The position numbers and the translations under genes are program-made. The notes below the pieces were generated by a model. It was not told the DNA's origin. It saw only the letters and a program-made list of their open reading frames with translations, and ran no database searches. From Streptomyces justiciae (GTDB taxonomy: Bacteria > Actinomycetota > Actinomycetes > Streptomycetales > Streptomycetaceae), in assembly GCF_015163075.1 (NCBI RefSeq), contig NZ_JADDXU010000022.1, forward strand, positions 62,001 through 126,000: 64,000 nucleotides of DNA, read 5' to 3'. Of the stretch, positions 53,427-62,327 are shown piece after piece (the first letter of the stretch is position 1; each line of letters opens with the position of its first letter).

Positions 53427-54193
53427 TGCTGATTCCCTTCGAGGAGTACGGGGTTGGAGAGCACGCCGATGCCGCTGATCTCGACGTCCACGGTGTCGCC
53501 CGGCTCCAGCTGGCAGGTGGACTCGGCGCCCATCCAGAGCACGTCGCCGGGATGGACGGTGACGTGCTTGGTCATCTCGACCAGATAGTCGAAGGGGTCG
53601 AACACCATGTCACCGGTGGGGAAGGACGCGCGCGTCTCCCCGTTGACCCGCATAGTCGTCGTCTGGGCGAGCGCGTCGACGTCCGTCTCGATCCACGGGC
53701 CCATCGGCTTGAACGTGTCGCTGTTCTTGCTGCGCCAGAAGGTGCGGTCCTGGTGCTGCCAGGTGCGGGCGCTGACGTCGTTGCCGATCGTCCAGCCGAA
53801 GACGGACTTGCGGGCCTCGTCGTAGGTCGCGTGGCGCAGTGTGCGGCCGATGACGGCGACGAGTTCGGGCTCGGCCTCGAAGCGGCCCTCGACCTCGCGC
53901 GGCTTGATGATCGGTGAACGGTGGCCGGTGAGGGCGTTGTTGGCGCGGTAGCCGACCTCGGGGCGTTCCGGGGTGGCGACCTTGGCGTGCGCGATGTGCC
54001 GGGGGTAGTTCATGCCGACCGCGTAGAAGACGCCGGGGACGACGGGCGGGAGCCAGACGGCTGTCGCGTGCGGCACCGTGCCGATGACGTCCGGCGCGTC
54101 CTCCAGCGGGGAGCCGGACAGCAGTTCTACGTCCGTCTCCCCCACCCGGCCCCAGACCGGCCGTCCGCCGACCGAGAGGCGTGCGTACCTCAT
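53423..54193 (-). CDS. Fumarylacetoacetate hydrolase (FAH) family protein
   Basis: A 256-residue FAH-superfamily enzyme. The metal motif is FEAEPELVAVIGRTLR (ExE, near residues 118-133) with the third ligand in IGNDVSARTWQ near 148. Other family residues: GMNYPRHIAHAK near 58 and DALAQTTTMRVNGE near 180. Cleaves or decarboxylates a 2-oxo-4-ene or acylpyruvate intermediate, the step expected after ring cleavage. Overlaps the neighbouring aldehyde dehydrogenase by 4 bases. Confidence 0.87.
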   Translation of the reverse strand: MRYARLSVGGRPVWGRVGETDVELLSGSPLEDAPDVIGTVPHATAVWLPPVVPGVFYAVGMNYPRHIAHAKVATPERPEVGYRANNALTGHRSPIIKPREVEGRFEAEPELVAVIGRTLRHATYDEARKSVFGWTIGNDVSARTWQHQDRTFWRSKNSDTFKPMGPWIETDVDALAQTTTMRVNGETRASFPTGDMVFDPFDYLVEMTKHVTVHPGDVLWMGAESTCQLEPGDTVDVEISGIGVLSNPVLLEGNQQ

Positions 54194-55638
54194 GGCACCA
54201 GCAGGTGGGAGACGCGCTTGGTGACCAGGTAGGCGTCGAGGGCCTCCGGGCCGCCCTCACGGCCGTAGCCGCTCTCCTTCACCCCGCCGGACGGTGCCTC
54301 GTGCACGGAGCCGCCGCAGTGGTTGATCGAGAGGATGCCAGCCTCCAGCTCCGCGGTGAGCTTCTCGGCGGTGGCGGCGGAGCGGGTGAAGCCGTAGGCG
54401 GCGAGGCCGTACGGCAGGGCGTTGGCCCGGGTGAGCACATCGTCCAGGTCGCTGAACGGCACGATCGGGGCGACCGGCGCGAACGGCTCCTCGTGCAGCA
54501 GCTCGGCGTCCTCGGGTACGTCGGTCAGGACGGTCGGCGCGAAGAAGTAGCCGCGGCGGTCGAGGGCGGCGCCGCCGGTCAGGACCTTGGCGCCACGCGC
54601 GACGGCGTCGGTGACGAGCCGCTCCAGCGCCTTGAGGCGGCGCTCGTTGGCCAGCGGGCCCATCTTCGTGCCCTCGGCCAGTCCGTCGCCGACGACCACT
54701 TCCTCGGTGGCTCGCACGAACTCGGCGGTGAACTCCTCGACGCGGCTCTCATGGACGTAGAAACGGCTCGGCGAGGTGCACACCTGGCCGGCGTTGGCGA
54801 ACTTCGCCTGGGCGGCCTTCCGGGCGGCTTGGACCGGGTCGGCGTCGGCGCAGACGATCACCGGGGCGTGGCCTCCCAGCTCCATCAGCGAGGGCTTCAT
54901 GACCTCGCCGGCCTGGGCCGCGAGCAGCTTGCCGACCGGGACCGAGCCGGTGAAGGCGATCAGCCGGGTGACGGGCGAGGCGATGAGGTGCGCGGAGACC
55001 TCGGCGGGCTCGCCGAAGACGAGGTTGAGGACACCGGCGGGCAGGCCCGCGTCCTCGTAGCAGCTGACCAGCGCGGCGGCGGTGGCGGGTGTCTCCTCCG
55101 AGCCCTTGATGATGATCGAGCAGCCCGCCGAGAGGGCCGAGGAGATCTTCCGGTTGGGGCCGCCGACGGGGAAGTTCCACGGTACGAACGCGGCGACCGG
55201 GCCGATGGGCTCCCGCCGGACGGTCAGTACGGTGCCGGCCTCGGTCGGGATGATGCGGCCGTAGGCGCGGCGGGCGTCGTCGGCGTGCCAGCGCAGGGTG
55301 TCGGCGGTGCGGCGGGCCTCGCCGGTGGACTCGGCGAGCGGCTTGCCCTGCTCCAGGGTGCTGACGCGGCCGATCTCGGGGGCGCGCTCGGCGATCAGGT
55401 CGGCGGCGGCGTGCAGGATCGCGGTACGGCGGGCGATCGGCGTGGCCCGCCAGACGCGGAAGCCCTCGTCGGCGGCGGCGAGTGCGCGGTCCAGGTCGGC
55501 GGTGGTGGCGAGGGGTACCTCGCCGATCACCTCCTCGGTGGCCGGGTTCACGATCGGGGCGGTACGTCCGGTGCCGCCCTGGCACCACTCGCCCGCTATG
55601 TACATGCGGACGGCGGGGTAGCCGTGGTCGGTCGTCAT
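54190..55638 (-). CDS. Aldehyde dehydrogenase (succinate-semialdehyde/hydroxymuconic semialdehyde type)
   Basis: A 482-residue NAD(P)-dependent ALDH. The cofactor motif reads VGGPNRKISSALSAGCSIIIKGSEETPATAA, catalytic Glu is in LMELGGHAPVIV and Cys in FANAGQVCTSPSRF near residue 288. Close to gamma-hydroxymuconic or succinate semialdehyde dehydrogenases by its PIVNPATEEVIGEVPLA start. Oxidises the aldehyde released after meta cleavage. ATG at 55638 is 14 bases after the extradiol dioxygenase gene. Confidence 0.88.
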   Translation of the reverse strand: MTTDHGYPAVRMYIAGEWCQGGTGRTAPIVNPATEEVIGEVPLATTADLDRALAAADEGFRVWRATPIARRTAILHAAADLIAERAPEIGRVSTLEQGKPLAESTGEARRTADTLRWHADDARRAYGRIIPTEAGTVLTVRREPIGPVAAFVPWNFPVGGPNRKISSALSAGCSIIIKGSEETPATAAALVSCYEDAGLPAGVLNLVFGEPAEVSAHLIASPVTRLIAFTGSVPVGKLLAAQAGEVMKPSLMELGGHAPVIVCADADPVQAARKAAQAKFANAGQVCTSPSRFYVHESRVEEFTAEFVRATEEVVVGDGLAEGTKMGPLANERRLKALERLVTDAVARGAKVLTGGAALDRRGYFFAPTVLTDVPEDAELLHEEPFAPVAPIVPFSDLDDVLTRANALPYGLAAYGFTRSAATAEKLTAELEAGILSINHCGGSVHEAPSGGVKESGYGREGGPEALDAYLVTKRVSHLLVP

Positions 55639-55652
55639 GGGTGGGTGCCCTC

Positions 55653-56564
55653 TCAAGAGGCTTCGTTGTCGCGGTTGGTGCGCAGGGCCCAGATGTGGTG
55701 GGGCGGGGTGGTGGCGTGGACGCGGGTCTCGTAGGAGTCGTCGACCCGGTCCATGTCGGCGGCGTACTCGACGCGGCCGCCGCTCGGGGCGTGCAGGAAG
55801 CGGAAGACGTTGGAGCCGATGGTGTGCCGGCCGAGCCGGCGGGCCTCGCGCCAGCCGTGCTCGATCATGTGGTTGCCGCCCTCGATGACGTCGTCGAAGC
55901 CGGGCACCTCGTAGGCGATGTGGTTGATCCCGGCGCGGTCGGGGCGGTGGCACAGCAGCGCGGTGTGCTGGTCGTCGTCGCCGGGGGCCTGCATGAAGAC
56001 GCCCATGGGTTCAACGACGTCCGTGGGGCGGAAGCCGAGGCGGTCGGTGTAGAAGGCGACGGCCTCCTCCTTGCCGGGCTTCGGGATGTTCAGCGCCACA
56101 TGGCACATCCGCAGCGGGCGGACCCGCTCGATCGGCTCCAGGGCGCTGTTCCAGCGGTTCACGCTGCCCAGGGCGTTGGCGGGGCGCGGGACGATCGGCG
56201 CCGGTTTCGGGCGGGCCAGGGTCAGTCCGACGCCGAAGCCGGTCTCGTCGACCGTGTGGTGGACGCCGTCGGCGCTCGCGCGGACCTCGCGGTCCTTGCC
56301 GGCGGCGGCGACGATCCGGTCCAGCTCCTCCTGGGTGTCGACGCCCCACACGACCTCGCGCAGGGTCGGCCCGTCCTCCACCGGGGGCGGCAGCAGCGGG
56401 CTCGGCCAGGCGTCGAGGTGGAGGGTCTGTCCGGTGAGCGTCTCGAACACCGCGTGGTCGTCGGTCCGCTCCACCAGGAGCAGTCCGAAATCGTCGTAGA
56501 ACCGGACGCATTCGTCGAGGTCGTCGATGCTGTAGATGACCGATTCGATTCTCTGGATTCCCAT
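55653..56564 (-). CDS. Two-domain extradiol dioxygenase-like (type I, VOC superfamily)
   Basis: A 303-residue protein with two VOC modules. The metal triad of class I extradiol dioxygenases is visible in the C-terminal half: H155 (MCHVALN), H215 (GINHIAYEV) and E266 (GGRVEYAAD), with spacing like BphC (His-His-Glu). It should cleave a catecholic ring next to the diol. First gene of the ring-cleavage unit; the LysR stop and a dyad lie just upstream. The substrate is unknown. Confidence 0.85.
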   Translation of the reverse strand: MGIQRIESVIYSIDDLDECVRFYDDFGLLLVERTDDHAVFETLTGQTLHLDAWPSPLLPPPVEDGPTLREVVWGVDTQEELDRIVAAAGKDREVRASADGVHHTVDETGFGVGLTLARPKPAPIVPRPANALGSVNRWNSALEPIERVRPLRMCHVALNIPKPGKEEAVAFYTDRLGFRPTDVVEPMGVFMQAPGDDDQHTALLCHRPDRAGINHIAYEVPGFDDVIEGGNHMIEHGWREARRLGRHTIGSNVFRFLHAPSGGRVEYAADMDRVDDSYETRVHATTPPHHIWALRTNRDNEAS

Positions 56565-56640
56565 GCATTCCTCGTTTCCGGGTCGCCTCGTGAGCGTAGG
56601 TTTCCGTGCGCGCGGCCCTCAATGGCCCGAGCTTCACGAG

Positions 56641-56663
56641 GTGCGCAATCGTTTCTTGCAGTC
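56641..56663. promoter_or_regulatory. Dyad in the LysR/dioxygenase gap
   Basis: GTGCGCAA (56641-56648), 7-base spacer, TTGCAGTC (56656-56663). The pattern and spacing match the perfect dyad at 47651-47673 (GAGCGCAA-N7-TTGCGCTC). It begins at the LysR stop codon and lies 77-99 bases before the extradiol dioxygenase start, so it may be the LysR operator for the downstream unit. Confidence 0.45.
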
Positions 56664-57573
56664 AGGGCCGGATTGCCGGGATCGGGTTCTGTGAGAACCA
56701 CTCGGCGAGGAAGTCCAGGAAGACGCTGACCTTGCGGGGCGTGTCCTGCCCGGGGCCGTAGATCGCGTACAGCGGGCGGTCCGGGACCGCCAGCTCCGGC
56801 AGCAGCACCTGGAGGGCGCCGGAGACGAGGTCGTCGTAGGCCGGGCGCTGCGGCAGCAGGGCGATGCCGCGGCCGTGGACGGCGGCCTTCTGCAGGGCGA
56901 TGTAGGAGTTGGACGAGAACGCGATGTTGCGGATCTTGTGCAGGGTGCTCGCGTGGCCGTGGCCGATGCGCCAGACCGGGTCGTTGACGTGGACCAGGCA
57001 GTCGTGGCCGGCGAGGTCGTTGGGGTGGGTGAGCGCCCCGTGCCGCTCGATGTACGCCTCGGAGGCGCACAGGACGAACGGCAGGGACGAGATCTTCTTC
57101 AGGCGGACGCTCGAATCCCGGAGATCCCGGGTGTGGAATGCGATGTCGAATCCGCTGTCCAGAAAGTCGTACGTCCGGTCCGACATACCGCCGAGTTCGA
57201 AACGCACCTGGATTTTCGGATAGGCGGCGGAGAACGCCGCTATGGCATCGCCGAGATCCAGGCTGCCTATCCATTTCGGACAGATGATGCTGAGCGTTCC
57301 CTCGGCGCGGTCGTGCGACTGCGCGATTCCCGCGTCCTCGGCCTCGATCTCGTCGAGGATGCGGGCGGCGAACTCGGCGTACCGCTGGCCCGGCTCGGTG
57401 AGGCTCACCGAGCGGGCCGTACGGTTGACCAGTCGGACGCCCACCTGCCGTTCCAGCTCGGCGACGTGCCGGGACACCAGCGAGCCGGAGGAGCCCAGCT
57501 TCTTGGCGGCTCCGCTGAAGCTGCCCACCTGTGCGACGGTGACGAAGCTGTGCATGAGGAGCAGGCGGTCCAT
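56662..57573 (-). CDS. LysR-family transcriptional regulator
   Basis: A 303-residue LysR protein: HTH at LMHSFVTVAQVGSFSGAAKKLGSSGSLVSRHVAELERQVGVRLVNR (residues 6-51) and a co-inducer domain with LSIICPKWIGSLDLGDAIAAFSAAYPKIQVRFELGG near 92-127. It belongs to the branch near DsdC/HvrB-like activators; ligand unknown. ATG at 57573 has AAGGAGCC. It lies in line with the ABC importer operon (10-base gap) and upstream of the dioxygenase unit, so it probably senses an intermediate and controls both. Confidence 0.87.
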   Translation of the reverse strand: MDRLLLMHSFVTVAQVGSFSGAAKKLGSSGSLVSRHVAELERQVGVRLVNRTARSVSLTEPGQRYAEFAARILDEIEAEDAGIAQSHDRAEGTLSIICPKWIGSLDLGDAIAAFSAAYPKIQVRFELGGMSDRTYDFLDSGFDIAFHTRDLRDSSVRLKKISSLPFVLCASEAYIERHGALTHPNDLAGHDCLVHVNDPVWRIGHGHASTLHKIRNIAFSSNSYIALQKAAVHGRGIALLPQRPAYDDLVSGALQVLLPELAVPDRPLYAIYGPGQDTPRKVSVFLDFLAEWFSQNPIPAIRP

Positions 57574-57583
57574 GGGTGGCTCC

Positions 57584-58546
57584 TTACTTGGGGCAGTACT
57601 GCGGCGCTTCGTCCACGTTGTCCTTGGTGACCAAGACAAGAGGAATGTTGGCAATCTTGTCAACGGTCTTGTCCTTGTTGAGCAGGGCGATCGTGTTCTT
57701 CACCGCTGTCTGCCCGATGGTCATCGCCGAGTTGGCGACGGTCGCGGAGAGCGCGCCGCTCTTCACGGCGGCGACGCCGTCCTCGGTGCCGTTGACGCTG
57801 ACGATCTTCACATCCTTCGCGCCGGCCGCGTCGAAGGCCTTGCGCACGGCGAAGGCCATCTCCTCGTTGGCGACGAAGGCGTAGTCGAGGTCCGGGTGCG
57901 CCTGGATCATGTTCTCGGCGACATCCTGGGCCTTCGCCGGGTTGAACATGCCCGGCTGGTTCGCGACCACCTTCGCGGTGCCCGGCAGCGCGTCCTTGAA
58001 GCCGCCCACCAGCAGGTCGGACGCGGCACCCGGCGCACCGGCGACGATCCCGACCTTGACGTCCTTGCCCGCGGCGTCCTTCGCGATCCAGCCGGCGTCC
58101 AGCGCGCCCACCTGCTTGAGGTCGACCTTGGCGACACCCAGCACGTCGGACATGTCGCCGGTGGCGACGGAGGTGAGGAAGACCGGGATGCCGGCGCTCT
58201 TGGCCTTGGCTATGTCGCCTTCGAGGGCATCGACGTTGACGGTCTGGACGATGAGGGCGTCCACGTTGCGGGAGATCATGTCCTCGATGTTGGACAGCTC
58301 GGTCCCGGCGTCCTGCTTGGAGTTGGCCGAATAGAGCTTGGCGTCCTCGGCCTTGGCCGTCTGTTCCACGGACTTCAGCAGACAGGTGTGGAAGTGGGTG
58401 GCGGCGCCGTTGACGAAGCCGAGGGTGACCGCGCCGTCGGCGGCGCCCGAGGCGTCGTCCTCGGTGCCACAGCCGGAGAGCATCAGCGCGGCGGCACCGA
58501 GGAGGGAGACCGCGGCGGCTGGGCGGCGGCGGGGAGTGCGGATCAT
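57584..58546 (-). CDS. Sugar-type ABC transporter substrate-binding lipoprotein (ribose/BMP-like fold)
   Basis: A 320-residue type I periplasmic-binding protein with a lipobox LMLSGC (Cys26). The fold landmarks are GFVNGAATHFHTCLLKSVEQTAKAEDAKLY, SNIEDMISRNVDALIVQTVNVDALEGDIAKAKSAGIPVFLT and AVKSGALSATVANSAMTIGQTAVKN, as in RbsB/LsrB-type proteins. Binds a sugar or, in catabolic operons, an aromatic or other small compound. It precedes the LysR gene by 10 bases and follows the permease by 70. Confidence 0.87.
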   Translation of the reverse strand: MIRTPRRRPAAAVSLLGAAALMLSGCGTEDDASGAADGAVTLGFVNGAATHFHTCLLKSVEQTAKAEDAKLYSANSKQDAGTELSNIEDMISRNVDALIVQTVNVDALEGDIAKAKSAGIPVFLTSVATGDMSDVLGVAKVDLKQVGALDAGWIAKDAAGKDVKVGIVAGAPGAASDLLVGGFKDALPGTAKVVANQPGMFNPAKAQDVAENMIQAHPDLDYAFVANEEMAFAVRKAFDAAGAKDVKIVSVNGTEDGVAAVKSGALSATVANSAMTIGQTAVKNTIALLNKDKTVDKIANIPLVLVTKDNVDEAPQYCPK

Positions 58547-58616
58547 GGGTACGCCTTTCCTGCAACGTTGAAGAGAAGGAGCAACAAGTGGGGGGAAATC
58601 AGGGGACGTCGGGGCT

Positions 58617-59624
58617 TCAGCGGCCCGGCAACGACTTGCGCTGGAACTCGTTGATGACAGCCGCCACCAGCAGCACTCCGCCGGTCACGACGTACTGGTA
58701 ATTGCCGTCGACCTGAAGGAGGTTGAGGGCGTTGGCGACCACTCCCAGCAGCACCACCCCGAGCACCGTGCCGACGATGCTGCCGTGCCCGCCCGCCAGC
58801 GAGGTCCCGCCGATGACGACCGCGGCGACGGCCGTCAACTGGGTCATCAGACCTGCCGTGTTGGGGGCGGCGGCGCCCAGCCGGGACAGCAGCATCAGAC
58901 CGGCCAGACCCGCGAGAGCGCCGGCGAGGGCGTACAGCGCGAGCTTGCGGCCGGGGACGTTGATGCCGCTGAGCCGGGCGACGTGTTCGTTGCCGCCCAT
59001 GGCGTAGGCGTCGCGGCCGAAGGTGGTGAACCGCATGGACAGACCGACGCCCGCGAGCACCAGGACCGCAACGACCGTCAGATAGGGGATGCCGAGCAGC
59101 TTGTCGTTGCCGAGGGCGGTGAGCTTGTCCCCGATGGTGACGCTCATGCCGTCGAGGACGAGCAGGGCGACGCCGTCGAGCAGCATGGCGGAGGCGAGGG
59201 TGGCGACGAAGGGCGCGACCCGGGTGAAGGTGACGACCAGGCCGTTGACCAGGCCGATCAGCGTCGCCAGCAGCAGGCTCACCACCACGGCCGCGGTCGT
59301 GGACCAGCCGTCGTGCAGGAGTTGGGCGGCCACCGACAGGGTGACGGCGGCGTTGCTGCCCATGGAGAAGTCCATGCCGCCCGCAGTCATGAGCAGGGTG
59401 AGTCCGGCCGCGATGACGGCGTTCACGCTGATCTGCCGGAGCACGTTGAGCAGGTTCTGCGAGGTGGTGAAGGAGTCGGCCTGGACAGCGGTGAACACGG
59501 CCACCAGGACGAGGACGACAACGAGTCCGCCGTGCGGGATGTGCAGCAGCGCCCGGGGGGACCTGCGGGGTGCGGTGGGTTCGACCGCGGTGTCCGGGGC
59601 GGCCGAGGGGGTCTTGAGGCTCAC
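58617..59624 (-). CDS. Sugar-type ABC transporter permease (RbsC-like)
   Basis: A 335-residue permease with about nine hydrophobic segments. Signature stretches are LTLLMTAGGMDFSMGSNAAVTLSVAAQLL near 80-108, AYAMGGNEHVARLSGINVPGRKLALYALAGALAGLAG near 215-250 and VIGGTSLAGGHGSIVGTVLGV near 278-298, all RbsC/XylH type. GTG at 59624 overlaps the ATPase stop (GTGA). A cytoplasmic Pro/Ala tail of 25 residues precedes TM1. Imports a small hydrophilic compound. Confidence 0.9.
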   Translation of the reverse strand: MSLKTPSAAPDTAVEPTAPRRSPRALLHIPHGGLVVVLVLVAVFTAVQADSFTTSQNLLNVLRQISVNAVIAAGLTLLMTAGGMDFSMGSNAAVTLSVAAQLLHDGWSTTAAVVVSLLLATLIGLVNGLVVTFTRVAPFVATLASAMLLDGVALLVLDGMSVTIGDKLTALGNDKLLGIPYLTVVAVLVLAGVGLSMRFTTFGRDAYAMGGNEHVARLSGINVPGRKLALYALAGALAGLAGLMLLSRLGAAAPNTAGLMTQLTAVAAVVIGGTSLAGGHGSIVGTVLGVVLLGVVANALNLLQVDGNYQYVVTGGVLLVAAVINEFQRKSLPGR

Positions 59625-61108
59625 TTCGGCTGACCTCCGAGTGCGGTGGCGACGAGCTCGTCGCGGGTGATGGCGGTGATGTCGTGCTCGGCGACGGTGC
59701 GTCCGGCGCTGACGACGACGACCCGGTCGGCGAGGCGCATGACCTCCTCGGCGGAGGAGGAGGCGAGCAGTACGGCGACGCCTCGCGAGGCGAGTTCGTC
59801 GACGAGGGTGTGGATGTCGGCCATGGCCGCGACGTCGACCCCGTTGGTGGGGTCCTCCAGGAAGCAGGCGACCGGCTCGGTCTCCAGCCACTTGCCGAGC
59901 AGCACCTTCTGCTGGTTGCCGCCGGACAGGGTGCCGACGGGCGGGTTGCCGGTGAGGGCGACGACGCCGTAGCTGCCGCGCAACGGGGCGGCCCTGCGGG
60001 CGAGTTCGCTACGACGGTGAAGTCGGCGTCCGGCGAAACGGTCACCGGCCAGCATCAGGTTCTCGTCGACGCTCATGCCCTGGACCAGTCCGAGGGTGCG
60101 ACGGTCGCCGGTGACACAGCGCAGCCCGCTGGCGAGCGAGGCCGGCACCCGCCCGAAGGGCACGGCCCGCCCGTCGACCCGCAGTTCACCGGCGTCGGGG
60201 CGCTGGCGTCCCGACAGCAGGTCGAACAGCCGGGACTGGGCGTCGCCCGCGGGTCCGAGGACGGCGACGATCTCGCCCTTGCGCACCTCGACCGTGAAGT
60301 CCTCGATGGCCCGCCCGTGGCTCAGCCCGCGGACGGTGAGCCCGCTCTCCGGCTTCGGCGCGGGCCGCTCCGGGCGCCGCGAGACGACGTCCCTCCCGAC
60401 CATGCTGCGCACCAGCGAGGCGGGGTCCATCTCGGCGGCCGGCGCGCTGGTCACCACCGCCCCGTCACGCAGCACGGTGAGCCGGTCGGCAACCGCCATG
60501 ACCTCGTCGATGTAGTGCGAGATGTAGACGACGGCGACCCCGTCGTCCCGCAGCGTCCGCACCAACTGCCTTATTCGGTCGGCATCTTTGGCGCTCAGAC
60601 AGGCCGTCGGCTCGTCGAGGATGAGGATGCGCCCGCCGCGGCGGACCTCGCGGGCCACCTCGACCATGGTCTGCTCGGCGACGGTGAGGGTACCGGCGAC
60701 GCGCTCCACGTCGATGTCGATGCCGAGCCCGGAAAGGGCCGCACGGGCGCCGTCCTTCACCGCCTGCCAGTGGACGGTACCGCCCCGGGTGGGCAGGTCG
60801 CCGAGCAGGACGTTCTCGGCGACGGTCAGCCCCATGGCCAGCTCGCGGCGCTGCGGGACGCAGGCGATGCCCAGCTTGCGTGCCTTGCGGACGGTGAGCG
60901 CGGAGTGCCGCTCGCCGCCGACCTCGATCGTGCCGCCGTCGGCCGGGTGGGCACCGGAAAGGATCTGCACCAGGGTCGACTTGCCGGCGCCGTTCATGCC
61001 CATCAGGGCGTGGATCTCACCGGGGTACAGGTCGAGGTCGACTCCTTTGAGGGCGGCGGCCCCGCCGAAACTCTTGGTGACACCCCGCACTTGGAGTACG
61101 GGAGTCAC
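59621..61108 (-). CDS. Sugar-type ABC transporter ATP-binding protein (RbsA/MglA-like, two ABC domains)
   Basis: A 495-residue duplicated ATPase. The first domain has Walker A GMNGAGKST (near residue 37), a degenerate LSGA-type signature replaced by LTVAEQTMVEVAREV, and Walker B ILILDEPTACL. In the second domain the Walker A is degenerate (GPAGDAQSRLFD), while the signature LSGGNQQKVLLGKWL and a Walker B (VACFLEDPTNGVDVAA) remain. Loss of the second P-loop is usual in this family. GTG at 61108 overlaps the CMD gene's stop (GTGA). Confidence 0.9.
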   Translation of the reverse strand: MTPVLQVRGVTKSFGGAAALKGVDLDLYPGEIHALMGMNGAGKSTLVQILSGAHPADGGTIEVGGERHSALTVRKARKLGIACVPQRRELAMGLTVAENVLLGDLPTRGGTVHWQAVKDGARAALSGLGIDIDVERVAGTLTVAEQTMVEVAREVRRGGRILILDEPTACLSAKDADRIRQLVRTLRDDGVAVVYISHYIDEVMAVADRLTVLRDGAVVTSAPAAEMDPASLVRSMVGRDVVSRRPERPAPKPESGLTVRGLSHGRAIEDFTVEVRKGEIVAVLGPAGDAQSRLFDLLSGRQRPDAGELRVDGRAVPFGRVPASLASGLRCVTGDRRTLGLVQGMSVDENLMLAGDRFAGRRLHRRSELARRAAPLRGSYGVVALTGNPPVGTLSGGNQQKVLLGKWLETEPVACFLEDPTNGVDVAAMADIHTLVDELASRGVAVLLASSSAEEVMRLADRVVVVSAGRTVAEHDITAITRDELVATALGGQPK

Positions 61109-61692
61109 GGCCGGTCACCCTCGGGGACCACGCGTGCGTAACCGCGGACGTCCGGGAACGGGGGCTCCTTGTCGGCCTGGAGGTCGACCTGGAAGGTGTT
61201 CAGACACATGCCGAGCATCGTGAAGTTGCCGAGCGCGCCGATCGCGTCGACCAGCCCCTTGGAGCCGAAGTGCGCCAGCGCCCGGGCGAAGGTCTCGTCG
61301 CTGACGAAGTGCTCCTCGAGCACCTCCCGGCAGAACTGGTAGAAGGCCTGGTCCGCCTCGCTGTCGAGGACCGCGTCGCGCTTCTCGGCGATCGCCTTGA
61401 CCGCGGCCTCCGGGATGCCGGCCTCGATCGCCTGGTGGACGTGCGCGTTCCAGGAGTACTGGGCGTCCCAGTTGCGGGCGGCCATCAGCAACGTCAGCTC
61501 GCGCAGATGCTTGGGCAGGCTGCAGTCGAACCGGGCGAACGCGCCGAGCGACTCGGCCCGCTCGCACATCTCCGGGCTGTGCAGCCAGACCCGGAACGGC
61601 CCACGGACGGCACCTCGGCGGCCGGCGATGCGCGCGGCCAGCTCCTGCTGCCGCTGGTCCATTTCCTCTTGGCTGAGAACGGGGAGCCTCAT
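61105..61692 (-). CDS. Carboxymuconolactone decarboxylase-like (CMD/AhpD superfamily) protein
   Basis: A 195-residue helical protein with the CMD core KHLRELTLLMAARNWDAQYSWNAHVHQAIEAGIPEAAVKAIAEKR near residues 74-118. The AhpD CxxC motif is absent, as in true CMD-type members, so it is not a peroxidase-coupled thiol enzyme. ATG at 61692 opens the leftward operon. Likely acts on a lactone or other intermediate of the ring-cleavage route. 203 bases separate it from the divergent cupin gene. Confidence 0.83.
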   Translation of the reverse strand: MRLPVLSQEEMDQRQQELAARIAGRRGAVRGPFRVWLHSPEMCERAESLGAFARFDCSLPKHLRELTLLMAARNWDAQYSWNAHVHQAIEAGIPEAAVKAIAEKRDAVLDSEADQAFYQFCREVLEEHFVSDETFARALAHFGSKGLVDAIGALGNFTMLGMCLNTFQVDLQADKEPPFPDVRGYARVVPEGDRP

Positions 61693-61895
61693 GTGGCCGA
61701 TACCTGCCTTTTCTTTCCGGCGCGTTTCCGGCACGGATCCGAAAGCCGTGCGATGCGAGCCGACCGTACCGCCGGGTTCGCAAAGCTCACCCCTCTCGAA
61801 ATGCAAGGTAAAGGTGCACGCCAGAGGGCACCGGTCGGAGCGCGCGCGACCTAACGTCGGTCGACACAGCACCGTGCAGTGGAGAGGAACTCCGA

Positions 61896-62306
61896 ATGAC
61901 CACGATCATCAAGGCCGCGTCGGTACCCCTGCTCGACCGGGGCGGGGCCGTGGTGACGACACCGCTGATCACCACGCCGTCGGCGGGCGGGGAGAACCTG
62001 ATCACCAGCGGCATGAGCGTGTACCCGGTCGGCTCCGGGGCGCCGCTGCACTCGCACAACTGCGACGAGCACGTGACGATCCTCGACGGCGAGGCGGAGG
62101 TGTGGGTCGACGGTGAGGTGACGAAGCTGGAGCAGTTCGACACCACGTACATCCCCTCGCCCATCCCCCACCTGTTCCGCAACGTCGGGAACACCCCGCT
62201 GCGCATCCTGTGGGTCTACTCCTCGGGCCATGTCACCCGGACGTTCACGGAGACCGGCAAGACGGTGGAACACCTGTCGGTCGAGGACCAGATGGGCAAG
62301 GACTGA
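61896..62306 (+). CDS. Cupin-domain protein
   Basis: A 136-residue single-cupin protein. Motif 1 is PLHSHNCDEHVTILDGEAEVWVDGE (H-x-H...E/H ligands near residues 49-60) and motif 2 is around IPSPIPHLFRNVG near 90. The family includes small metal-binding oxygenases, isomerases and sensors; the role is unknown. ATG at 61896 has GAGAGGAA. Divergent from the CMD/ABC operon and probably controlled with it. 21 bases before the MBL-fold gene. Confidence 0.83.
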   Translation: MTTIIKAASVPLLDRGGAVVTTPLITTPSAGGENLITSGMSVYPVGSGAPLHSHNCDEHVTILDGEAEVWVDGEVTKLEQFDTTYIPSPIPHLFRNVGNTPLRILWVYSSGHVTRTFTETGKTVEHLSVEDQMGKD

Positions 62307-62327
62307 GGGCAACTAGTCTTCTCCGGC

